DNA of 31,691 bases, from the IMG/VR virus record IMGVR_UViG_3300044953_000401, positions 1 to 31,691 of that record; one strand, 5' to 3'. The stretch comes from a virus. Below, in pieces: positions 21,639 through 28,054 of this stretch (position 1 is the first letter of the stretch; every line of letters begins with the position of its first letter). Under the pieces are notes generated by a model. The model was not told the DNA's origin. It saw only the letters and a program-made list of their open reading frames with translations, and did no database searches. A program made the translations under genes and the position numbers.

Positions 21639-22186
21639 ACTACTTCCTCGATGTGGGGGCGGGCTGCGGGGAGATCTTCACGCTGGATGCCGCGGTGCCG
21701 CCGGAGCGTCGCAAGGACACCGCGCTGGTGTGTTTCGAGCCGAGTCCGCGCAACTTCGTGCACCTGCTGGCACTGGCGGAGCAGCATGCCCGGGAATGGC
21801 ATTCGGTGCTGCTGTGGAATGCCGCGCTGGGAGCCGCCGCCGGCACCTGTTCCCCGCTTTACCTCAAGACCGATCCCAGCGGTGACTCGCTGCTGGCGCG
21901 CTGGGCAGTCAACGAGCCGCATCCGTTCATGGTCTGCGTGGAGGTGCTGGACGTGCGCACGGTGCTGGCCGGCGTGCTGATGCACCCGCGGAACCGCGTG
22001 ACGCTGAAGCTGGATTGCGAGGGGGCCGAGACGGGCATCCTGCGGGAACTGCTGGGGCTGGAGCCCTTCCTTCAGCGCGGGCCGGTGATCCTCGTGGAAT
22101 GGCACGATGCCGACCCGGAAGCCCGCGCCTTTCTGGAACAGGAATACCGCAATCGCGGCTTGGAACTTCAACCCTGGAACCATTGA
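21635..22186 (+). CDS. FkbM-type SAM-dependent methyltransferase
   Basis: This 183-residue protein has the SAM motif I FLDVGAGCGE at residues 4-13, an acidic strand-2 motif LVCFEPSPRNF, and VTLKLDCEGAETGILRELL, the conserved K-D-EG-E block of FkbM family methyltransferases. These usually O-methylate sugars or polyketides. Here, between two glycosyltransferases, methylation of a sugar is the natural inference. It is shorter than many FkbM proteins because motif I starts almost at the initiator Met, suggesting loss of an N-terminal extension. The start codon follows repeat arm 5 and overlaps the previous stop. A DNA substrate is unlikely for this family. Confidence 0.8.
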   Translation: MNYFLDVGAGCGEIFTLDAAVPPERRKDTALVCFEPSPRNFVHLLALAEQHAREWHSVLLWNAALGAAAGTCSPLYLKTDPSGDSLLARWAVNEPHPFMVCVEVLDVRTVLAGVLMHPRNRVTLKLDCEGAETGILRELLGLEPFLQRGPVILVEWHDADPEARAFLEQEYRNRGLELQPWNH

Positions 22187-22189
22187 CCT

Positions 22190-22843
22190 GTGATCATTCA
22201 CACCTATCACGAGCCGTTGCCCGGCGTGGACCGGGGCGAAATCCTAGAACTGTGGGCTGAGAGCTGGCGGCGGCACGGGTGGATTCCCGTGGTGCATTAC
22301 TCGGCGCAGGCGCTGGCGCATCCGCGGGCGCTGGTTTACGGGCAGATCGCCGCGGCGCTGCCGACCGTGAATGCGCCGGAATACGAGCTGGCCTGCTGGC
22401 GGCGGTGGCTGGTGGCGGCGCAGTGCGGCGGTTTCTGGTGCGACGATGATCTGGTGAACTGCGGCCTCAGACCGCGCCACGCGCTGGCGCAGAACTCGGG
22501 GGACAAGCCCTTCCTGGCCTTTCACGCCGGCGACATGCCCAACACGGGCCTGCTGTTCGGCGGGCGGGCTCTCTTCGAGGAATTCCTTGTGAACCGCGTG
22601 TGCGCCGGGCTGGTGCCCGTGGGCCTGCACGAGGGGCGCCCGCACACCAGCGACATGTTCCTGTGGCAGCAACTGCACCGCGACGGGCTGTTCGAGGACG
22701 TGCGCGACGTGGCCGACGACTACGGCAAGCCGGGCGACCTGAAGCTGGTGCATTGCAGCCACGGGAGCACCGCCGCCGCCGGCACCACGCGGGTGGAAGC
22801 CATGCGGAAGCTGGTCCGTGAGAAATCTGAGGCGCGAGGTTAA
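22190..22843 (+). CDS. Glycosyltransferase-like protein (GT32-like)
   Basis: This 217-residue protein starts at GTG 22190, three bases after the previous stop. ILELWAESWRRHGWIPVVHY, then YELACWRRWLVAAQCGGFWC followed by Asp85-Asp86-Asp87, is the layout of GT32/capsule-type sugar transferases. There a helix with a conserved Arg-Trp precedes the DxD metal motif. MPNTGLLFGG and a late HCSHGST motif fit the sugar-binding side. Together with the first glycosyltransferase and the FkbM-type enzyme it forms a three-gene sugar-modification set. The acceptor is unknown. The start codon is GTG and no strong Shine-Dalgarno sequence is visible. Confidence 0.65.
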   Translation: MIIHTYHEPLPGVDRGEILELWAESWRRHGWIPVVHYSAQALAHPRALVYGQIAAALPTVNAPEYELACWRRWLVAAQCGGFWCDDDLVNCGLRPRHALAQNSGDKPFLAFHAGDMPNTGLLFGGRALFEEFLVNRVCAGLVPVGLHEGRPHTSDMFLWQQLHRDGLFEDVRDVADDYGKPGDLKLVHCSHGSTAAAGTTRVEAMRKLVREKSEARG

Positions 22844-22851
22844 ATTTCACC

Positions 22852-24882
22852 TTGACCCCTTCCGCCCCCATCCTTGACCGGCTGCTGGCCGGGGCGCCTC
22901 CGCGGCATCCGCTGCTGGAGCTGCCGGAGCGCCCGCACGTCGCCGCCATGCTGGTCGCGCGGGGCGAGGAGGCCACGCGCCAGTGGCTGGCCGAGGTGTG
23001 GGCTGCCCACGATGCCGAGGTGCATCGCCGCGACAAGGTGGACAATCCCAAGTGGGACGGCCTGAGCGATGGCTGGGTGCTGCCGCCCTGGTGGGACAGC
23101 GTGCGCGAGCTGGACCATTGCCGCCTGCTCTACTTCGGCGGCGGCCGGCGCGCCAGCAAGTCCACCTGCTGCGCGTGGCTCTGTCTCAACTCGTGGCTCG
23201 CCTATCCGGGCGGCCTGCGCTGGTGCATCTCCGACTCAGAGAAGACGAGCCAGCAGACGCAGCAGCTTCAAATCTGGGATTACCTGCCCCGCGTGTGGCG
23301 CGAACAGCTCAACACCCGGGAGTCGCCCAACTTCAAGCTCAAGTTCCAGGCGGGCCGCGGCTTCACCGACAACCTGCTGGTGCTGCCCACCGCTCCGCCC
23401 ACCACCATCTACTTCCTGACGATCAACCAGAAGGTGAAGGATTATCAGGGCATGAGCCTCGGTGTGCTGCCGCGCAAGTGGCGGCACTTCGCCGACGCCA
23501 AGGGCAAGCCCATCGTGGACAAGGCGGGCAAGCCCTACCTGATTCCCAACATCGGCGGCTGGATCGACGAGGATGTGACGCTGGACTGGCTGAACACCAC
23601 GATGGACCGCGCCTCGAACAATGAGGCGAAGGTGCTGTGGAGTTTCACGCCGCTGAAGGGTGTGACCCAGAGTGTGCGCGAGACGATTGGCGGCGCGCCC
23701 AAGCTGCTGGAATCGCGCCGGGCCGAACTGCTCCCGCAGTCGCGCCGGCAGGTGCGCGAGATCCCCGACCTGCCGCCGGGCCACATGCCCTACCGGCTGG
23801 AGTGCGAGCGGCCGAATGCGCGGGCCATCTTCTTCTTCAAGGGGTTCAATCCCTTCAGCGGTTATGCTCTGTTCCGGGACACGGAAAGCAAGCGCATGGA
23901 CGAAAGCACGCTCCAGCGCGAGGGCTACGGCTGGAGCCGGGACATCCGCGGGCGCCAGTTCCCGAAGTTCGGGCCGGTGCATCTGCTGCCCACGGACCGC
24001 CTGCCGCTGGTGGGGACCAACTACCGGTTTGTGGACCCGCATCCGGGCCGCATGTGGGCGATCTGCTGGGTGCGCGTGTGGCAGACGGCGGGCGGCCGGA
24101 CCAAGCGGGTGATCTACCGCGATTGGCCCGACGTGCCGCACTTCGGCGAATGGGCGGTGCCCACGGCGCGGGCCGAGGGCGGCGAGGTGAAGAAGGGCGC
24201 CGATGGCGATCCGGGGCCGGCGCAGGACGGGCGCGGCTACGGCATCGCCGATTACAAGCGGGCCATGCTGGCGGCCGAGACGATTCCGCTCGATCTCGAT
24301 GGCGGCGACCTGGCCGAGCGCGATCCGCATCGGCGGGCGCGCCTGCTCCGCGTGATGGCTGACCACGGCCTGCCGGCCGAGCCGGGCAAACTCACGCAGG
24401 CGCTCATGGAGGATTTCCGGGCGCGGCATCCCGAGCCCGTGCGCGAGGTGATCTTCCAGAGTTACTTCGACCCGCGGGCGATGGCGAACCCGCAGAGCGC
24501 CGAGAAGGGCGGCACCACGCTGGCCGACCTGATGCTGGCCGAACAGCGGCAGGAAGGCACCAACCGCGTGACGGGGCCGAGCCTGTTGTTTGAAGCGGCC
24601 TTCAGCGGCAAGGGCATTGATGCCGGCGTGGATCACGTCAACGACCTGTTGAGCTGGGACGAGTCTCACCCGGACGGTTTCGTGACGGATTACAACGACC
24701 CGCGGCTCTACGTGGACCCGCGCTGCGAGCAGGTGCGCTGGATGTTCGAGCACTACACTGGTCTGGGAGGCAGCGACGGCGCGTGCAAGGAGTGGGCCGA
24801 CCTCGTCCGCTACGCCAGCCAGACCGATCTGGCGCATGTGGACGAGCGGGCGCTGCGCTCGCGGGGTGGAGGAGGATACTGA
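22852..24882 (+). CDS. terL: Terminase large subunit
   Basis: This 676-residue packaging motor cuts concatemers and pumps DNA into the head through the portal. The ATPase part shows a Walker-A-like FGGGRRASKST (residues 95-105), Walker B GWIDEDV (Asp239, catalytic Glu240), and a coupling motif LWSFTPLKG. The RNase H-like nuclease part offers Asp395 (RFVDPHPG), Asp540 (SYFDPRAM) and Asp590/Asp594 (KGIDAGVDHVND) as metal ligands. Length is in the usual range or slightly long. The start is TTG 22852, seven bases after the previous stop; no ATG is available before residue 30, and the first in-frame Met is inside the conserved N-terminal helix. The position after the tail genes is as in T7-like phages. 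Confidence 0.85.
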   Translation: MTPSAPILDRLLAGAPPRHPLLELPERPHVAAMLVARGEEATRQWLAEVWAAHDAEVHRRDKVDNPKWDGLSDGWVLPPWWDSVRELDHCRLLYFGGGRRASKSTCCAWLCLNSWLAYPGGLRWCISDSEKTSQQTQQLQIWDYLPRVWREQLNTRESPNFKLKFQAGRGFTDNLLVLPTAPPTTIYFLTINQKVKDYQGMSLGVLPRKWRHFADAKGKPIVDKAGKPYLIPNIGGWIDEDVTLDWLNTTMDRASNNEAKVLWSFTPLKGVTQSVRETIGGAPKLLESRRAELLPQSRRQVREIPDLPPGHMPYRLECERPNARAIFFFKGFNPFSGYALFRDTESKRMDESTLQREGYGWSRDIRGRQFPKFGPVHLLPTDRLPLVGTNYRFVDPHPGRMWAICWVRVWQTAGGRTKRVIYRDWPDVPHFGEWAVPTARAEGGEVKKGADGDPGPAQDGRGYGIADYKRAMLAAETIPLDLDGGDLAERDPHRRARLLRVMADHGLPAEPGKLTQALMEDFRARHPEPVREVIFQSYFDPRAMANPQSAEKGGTTLADLMLAEQRQEGTNRVTGPSLLFEAAFSGKGIDAGVDHVNDLLSWDESHPDGFVTDYNDPRLYVDPRCEQVRWMFEHYTGLGGSDGACKEWADLVRYASQTDLAHVDERALRSRGGGGY

Positions 24883-25076
24883 TGACCCGGAAGGCGTTCA
24901 TGGAATTGCCGGGCGTGCTGGTGACGGCGCGCGAGGTGCGGGCGGTGCTGGGCATCCGCGACGCGCGGACGTGGGCCAAGGTGGTCGAAAGCAATCCGCA
25001 GATTGCCCACACCGTGCCCGGCATGAAGCAGCCCCGCTACGTGAAGGAGCGCGTGCTGGAACTGATCCCGGAATGA
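24882..25076 (+). CDS. Small helix-turn-helix (excisionase/MerR-like) protein
   Basis: This 64-residue protein starts at ATG 24882, overlapping the terminase stop (TGATG) and preceded by GGAGGAGG, a strong ribosome binding site. VLVTAREVRAVLGIRDARTW reads as the helix-turn-helix of MerR/excisionase-type winged helices, and PRYVKERVLELIPE as the following wing and helix. A small DNA-binding partner next to terL could be the small terminase subunit, but it is shorter than usual and may instead be a regulator. Its stop lies inside the first direct repeat of the modification cassette. Confidence 0.6.
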   Translation: MTRKAFMELPGVLVTAREVRAVLGIRDARTWAKVVESNPQIAHTVPGMKQPRYVKERVLELIPE

Positions 25077-25086
25077 TGATGAACGA
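25067..25086 (+). repeat. Direct repeat 1 of the modification cassettes
   Basis: CCCGGAATGATGATGAACGA, an exact 20-base match to 25574-25593. It carries the stop of the preceding small gene and lies four bases before the GTG start of the XF1762-like gene. Confidence 0.8.
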
Positions 25087-25089
25087 TTT

Positions 25090-25677
25090 GTGCTGCGCAT
25101 CTCTCCAATCTCTCTCGAAGAAGCCAATGCCTACGTGGCCCAACATCACAGGCATCACAATCCCGTGACGGGTCACAAGTTTAGCATCGCACTGGCGGAT
25201 GAATCCTGGAGGGTGCGTGGTGTTGCTATCGTTGGCAGGCCGGTAAGCCGGATGGCGGACAATGGGTGGACGCTCGAAGTGAGCCGCTGCTGCACGGACG
25301 GCGTAGCCAACGGCTGTTCGATGCTCTACCGCGCCGCATGGCGAGCTGCGAAGGCGCTGGGCTACGCGCGGTTAATAACCTACACGCTGCCTGAAGAGGG
25401 CGGTGGAAGCCTGAAAGGTGCGGGGTTCCGGCTGGTGGGCGAACGTGGTGGCGGGCCGTGGAGTCGCCAAGGGCGTCCGCGAGTGGACGATCACCCAACC
25501 CAAACCAAATGGCTGTGGGAGTTGGATTGTAACGAGCGGTCAACACCGAACCCAACAGGCCCCTTCGCCGTTCCCCGGAATGATGATGAACGAATGTTCG
25601 AAGCGTCGCATGGTCAAGCCACATCAGAGCCAACTCCAGCCATCTGCAAACAAGTTTCACGTCGGCAATGGCGATGA
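25090..25677 (+). CDS. XF1762 family protein (GNAT-like, possible Mom-type DNA modification)
   Basis: This is 195 residues from GTG 25090. Residues 4-25 (ISPISLEEANAYVAQHHRHH) and the later blocks GVAIVGRPVSRMADNGWTLE, CSMLYRAAWRAAKALGYARL and HPTQTKWLWEL match the XF1762 family of phage proteins. The fold looks like GNAT acetyltransferases, the same superfamily proposed for Mom of phage Mu, which modifies adenine to resist restriction. That function is inference here. Homology ends at about residue 148; the remaining residues read through direct repeat 2 into the start of the next gene, so the original stop appears lost. It overlaps the Dam-like gene by nearly 100 bases for that reason. Confidence 0.7.
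   Translation: MLRISPISLEEANAYVAQHHRHHNPVTGHKFSIALADESWRVRGVAIVGRPVSRMADNGWTLEVSRCCTDGVANGCSMLYRAAWRAAKALGYARLITYTLPEEGGGSLKGAGFRLVGERGGGPWSRQGRPRVDDHPTQTKWLWELDCNERSTPNPTGPFAVPRNDDERMFEASHGQATSEPTPAICKQVSRRQWR
25574..25593 (+). repeat. Direct repeat 2 of the modification cassettes
   Basis: This copy is identical over 20 bases to 25067-25086. Its left part, CGCCGTTCCCCGGAATGA (25566-25583), is also identical over 18 bases to 26091-26108. It provides the triple-ATG start of the Dam-like gene. Confidence 0.8.
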
Positions 25678-26155
25678 CGGCAAGCACTACTGGCTGACGC
25701 CGCCAGAACTCTATGCGCAACTTAATGCCGAGTTCGGGCCGTTCGACTTCGATCCGTGCCCATTCCCGAAGCCGGAGGGGTTCGACGGGCTGACGTGCGA
25801 TTGGGGTCAGCGCAACTACGTCAACCCACCGTTCGGATCCATTATGCACAACGGGCGAAAGAAGGGTCCGACTGCATGGATGCGGAAGGCCATCGAGGAA
25901 CAGCGCAAGGGCAAGCTGTCGGTGGTGGTGTATCCTGTGGACAAGTGGGTGCTGATGATGCTCAGGGCTTCTGGCTCAGTGAACGTCCGAAATCTCGGGG
26001 ACGTTCGCTGGCACGCAATCGAGGATGGGTCGCAAGGCAAGGGAACTGGCCGCCACATCGCCGCGTTTGTCTTGTGGCCTGACGCCGCGCCGCCGTTCCC
26101 CGGAATGACACTTGACGCCGGCCCAGCGCCGGAGAACTGTTCGCGCGGGAATTGA
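25580..26155 (+). CDS. Phage N6-adenine DNA methyltransferase (Dam-like)
   Basis: This is 191 residues from the first ATG of an ATGATGATG run. The core begins HYWLTPPELYAQLNAEFGPF, then DFDPCPFP, and NYVNPPFG with Asn82-Pro-Pro-Phe85, the DPPY-type catalytic motif in the NPPF form used by the phage Dam family. WMRKAIEEQRKG and a final HIAAFVLWP strand complete the domain. It would methylate adenine in a short site and may protect the genome. ATGs at 25583, 25586 and 25610 are alternative starts; homology begins about 30 residues in, so the exact start is uncertain. The C-terminal extension PFPGMTLDAGPAPENCSRGN is encoded by direct repeat 3 and beyond. Confidence 0.8.
   Translation: MMMNECSKRRMVKPHQSQLQPSANKFHVGNGDDGKHYWLTPPELYAQLNAEFGPFDFDPCPFPKPEGFDGLTCDWGQRNYVNPPFGSIMHNGRKKGPTAWMRKAIEEQRKGKLSVVVYPVDKWVLMMLRASGSVNVRNLGDVRWHAIEDGSQGKGTGRHIAAFVLWPDAAPPFPGMTLDAGPAPENCSRGN
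26091..26108 (+). repeat. Direct repeat 3 of the modification cassettes
   Basis: CGCCGTTCCCCGGAATGA, an exact 18-base match to 25566-25583; it lacks the ATGATGAACGA right part. In this frame it encodes PPFPGM, the same peptide found just before the Dam-like start, and it marks the end of conserved Dam sequence. Confidence 0.75.
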
Positions 26156-26178
26156 CAACCTCGCGCATGGCGTAGTCA
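26152..26178 (+). promoter_or_regulatory. Candidate promoter C upstream of the tail fibre gene
   Basis: A perfect TTGACA (26152-26157) overlaps the previous stop. TAGTCA (26173-26178) lies 15 bases on, only three bases before ATG 26182. The spacer is short and the -10 differs from TAGGTT, so it is the weakest of the three promoter candidates. Transcription from it would give an almost leaderless mRNA. Confidence 0.3.
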
Positions 26179-26181
26179 GCC

Positions 26182-27357
26182 ATGCCGCTTAACGCTACCG
26201 TTCAACGCGGTTTCACCGCCACCGCCGGGATTCCCGTCACCACCGACGACCTCAACGCCGGCTTCCTGCCGACCGTGGACATCGAGGGCTCCGTGGGCTC
26301 TTCCGATCTCGGCGCCGGCAGCACGAACAGCACGCACATCGTGCCCGGGCCGATTGCCTACGTGGCGACCACGGGTTCGGCCAATGCCTACGTGGCGGCG
26401 CCCAGTCCGGCCCTCACCGCCCTGACCACGGGGAGCTGGCTTGCCCTGAAGGCCAACCACACCAACACCGGCGCAGCCACGCTGAACGTGAACAGCCTGG
26501 GCGCCGTGGCCATCCGCAAGCAGACCGACACCGCGCTGGAGGCCGGCGACATCCGCAGCGGCCAAGTGTTCTGGGTCACCTACGACGGCACCTACTGGCA
26601 ACTGACTTCGCCCGAGGGCCTGGCGCGCAAGACCTACGGCGAAGCCGCCGGCACCACCAACGCCTACACGCTCACTCTAACGGACATCGTGACCACGCTG
26701 GCCGCGCTGACCGGGCGCGTGCTGCTCTTCAAGGCCAATGCCGCCAACACGGGCGCCTGCACGCTGAACGTCAATTCGCTGGGCGCGACCTCGATCAAGA
26801 AACTCGACGGCACCGACCCGAGCGGCGGCGACCTTCCCAACGCCAAGCTGATCGCCGTGGCCTACGACGGCACCAACTTCCAACTGCTCGGCGGCACCAG
26901 CAGCGCCTCGCTGCCGGATGTGGTGACGGCCGGCACCTACGCCACGCCCAGCAGCGTGACGGTGGATGCCAAGGGCCGCATCACGTCCATCACGGCGGGC
27001 ACCGCGCTGACCGCCTTCTCCGGCAGCGCGGTGAGCGTTCCCGCCGCCGGGGCGGCCGTGACGCCGCAGGCGCACTCCCTGGGCTCGGTGCCGCGCAATG
27101 CGCACTGGGTGCTGGTCAACGTCACCGGCGACGCCGGTTACACGACGGGCCAGGAGATTCCCCTGCATGACGTGGGCAGTCCGGTGTCGGGCACCGACGA
27201 CCAGGTGCCCTGCTTTGCGGCCGTGCGCGACGGCACCAACCTGGGACTGGTCCGCAGTTCCGCCGCCACCACGCTGTCGGTGGCCCATGCTTCCACCGGT
27301 GTGTTCACCACGATCACCGAAGTCAACTGGCAGGTGAAACCCTACGCCATCAAGTGA
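26182..27357 (+). CDS. Tail fibre protein with two internal repeats
   Basis: This 391-residue adhesin-type protein has two copies of a module, at about residues 60-142 and 152-236. Each contains a strand like LALKANHTNTGAATLNVNSL, an IRK or IKK turn, a G-DI or G-DL segment and YDGTYWQL or YDGTNFQL. These modules recur in phage tail fibres, where they build a beta-rich trimeric shaft. The next part (VVTAGTYATPSSVTVDAKGR) is the usual link to the C-terminal receptor-binding region, which here is a compact strand domain (residues 270-391). It starts at ATG 26182 with no Shine-Dalgarno sequence. It is one of two surface-binding proteins in the window, besides the spike. Confidence 0.75.
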   Translation: MPLNATVQRGFTATAGIPVTTDDLNAGFLPTVDIEGSVGSSDLGAGSTNSTHIVPGPIAYVATTGSANAYVAAPSPALTALTTGSWLALKANHTNTGAATLNVNSLGAVAIRKQTDTALEAGDIRSGQVFWVTYDGTYWQLTSPEGLARKTYGEAAGTTNAYTLTLTDIVTTLAALTGRVLLFKANAANTGACTLNVNSLGATSIKKLDGTDPSGGDLPNAKLIAVAYDGTNFQLLGGTSSASLPDVVTAGTYATPSSVTVDAKGRITSITAGTALTAFSGSAVSVPAAGAAVTPQAHSLGSVPRNAHWVLVNVTGDAGYTTGQEIPLHDVGSPVSGTDDQVPCFAAVRDGTNLGLVRSSAATTLSVAHASTGVFTTITEVNWQVKPYAIK

Positions 27358-27950
27358 ACCCCATCGCCGCCCAGATCCAGTTCATCCGCGCGCGCGGCAC
27401 GCCCAAGCTGAAGGCGTGCGACGACGCCACGCTGGCCCGTTATCTCGGCCGGGCCGATCTCGTGCGCGTGTGGGTGCCGGGCGCGGCACTGGGGCTGGGC
27501 TGGTTCACCACCGCCGGCGCGCTTTACGTCGCCAACCTCATGGCGGCCACGCCCGCGGGGCTGCTCGCGCTGCTCGATGAATTTCGCGACCGCTTCCCGT
27601 GGGTGACCCGGTTCGAGGGCCACCGGGTTCCGGCCCTGCTCCGCCGTCAACGTCCCGATCTCACCGGCCTCCTCAGACATTATGCGCGTGAACATCTCTT
27701 CTCCCGTTTCCACCGGTTCGCCGCCCACCGCGCCCGCCGGGCCGAAGACGCCACCCGCCTACGTCAGGCCGACTTACCCGAAGCCGGGAACGTGTCCGCT
27801 CTGCCAACGCCACTTCGCCGCGTCGGGCCAGCTCGCGTGGAGCCATCGGCTGGCGGGATGGGTGTGCTGGAGCTGCTTTCACCGCTGACCGCAAGAACGA
27901 GAAACCCACCCATCTTTACCGCGACCGCGAGGGCAATCTGCATCCGGTGA
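27354..27950 (+). CDS. Hypothetical protein, C-terminal part doubtful
   Basis: This frame is open for 198 residues from GTG 27354, which overlaps the fibre stop. The first 110 residues (ARGTPKLKACDDATLARYLG; VRVWVPGAALGLGWFTTAGA; LYVANLMAATPAGLLALLDE) look like a real mixed alpha/beta protein, with a FEGHRVPALL segment near the end. From about 27682 on, another frame encodes a zinc-ribbon-like protein and this frame becomes Arg/Ala/Thr-rich, like a shadow. The true end is therefore unclear: the C-terminus may be non-functional, or a frameshift may lie near 27650-27690. No family recognised; the location suggests a virion-related or accessory role. Confidence 0.5.
   Translation: MNPIAAQIQFIRARGTPKLKACDDATLARYLGRADLVRVWVPGAALGLGWFTTAGALYVANLMAATPAGLLALLDEFRDRFPWVTRFEGHRVPALLRRQRPDLTGLLRHYAREHLFSRFHRFAAHRARRAEDATRLRQADLPEAGNVSALPTPLRRVGPARVEPSAGGMGVLELLSPLTARTRNPPIFTATARAICIR
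27682..27888 (+). CDS. Small zinc-ribbon-like protein
   Basis: This 68-residue protein has a Pro/Thr-rich N-terminus (SPPTAPAGPKTPPAYVRP), followed by CPLCQRHF and GWVCWSCF. The Cys pairs (38/41 and 62/65) are spaced as in a zinc ribbon. The segment AASGQLAWSHRLAGW between them is well-formed. It overlaps the preceding frame by more than 200 bases, but here this frame is the more protein-like. Stop TGA 27886-27888 is in context CGC-TGA-C, and coding-like sequence continues at once in another frame. A small nucleic-acid or protein-binding role is possible. Confidence 0.55.
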   Translation: MRVNISSPVSTGSPPTAPAGPKTPPAYVRPTYPKPGTCPLCQRHFAASGQLAWSHRLAGWVCWSCFHR

Positions 27951-28054
27951 TCCCGGTGCAGTCCCTGCCCGCCCGGCTGGTGATCTGCCGCCGCACCACC
28001 GACGACAAGATCCTTTACCTGCACGAAAGCCTGCTGCGCCCGATTGAACCATGA
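27887..28054 (+). CDS. Coding-like stretch in shifted frame (fragment or frameshifted continuation)
   Basis: Directly after the zinc-ribbon stop, the +1 frame reads KNEKPTHLYRDREGNLHPVI, then PVQSLPARLVICRRTTDDKI and LYLHESLLRPIEP. That is clearly protein-like, ending at TGA 28052-28054 which overlaps the next ATG exactly as other junctions here. There is no ATG, GTG or TTG at its beginning; the first start is GTG 27947, which would give only 35 residues. Either it is a separate short protein from 27947, or it is the C-terminal half of the zinc-ribbon protein joined by a frameshift (real or a sequencing error). Confidence 0.45.
   Translation, partial: DRKNEKPTHLYRDREGNLHPVIPVQSLPARLVICRRTTDDKILYLHESLLRPIEP

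Noticed and set aside
25073-25168. Short frame starting at the ATGATGATG of direct repeat 1
   Set aside because: Only 31 codons, Ser/Pro-rich, and it overlaps the convincing XF1762-like frame; the ATG run belongs to the repeat.
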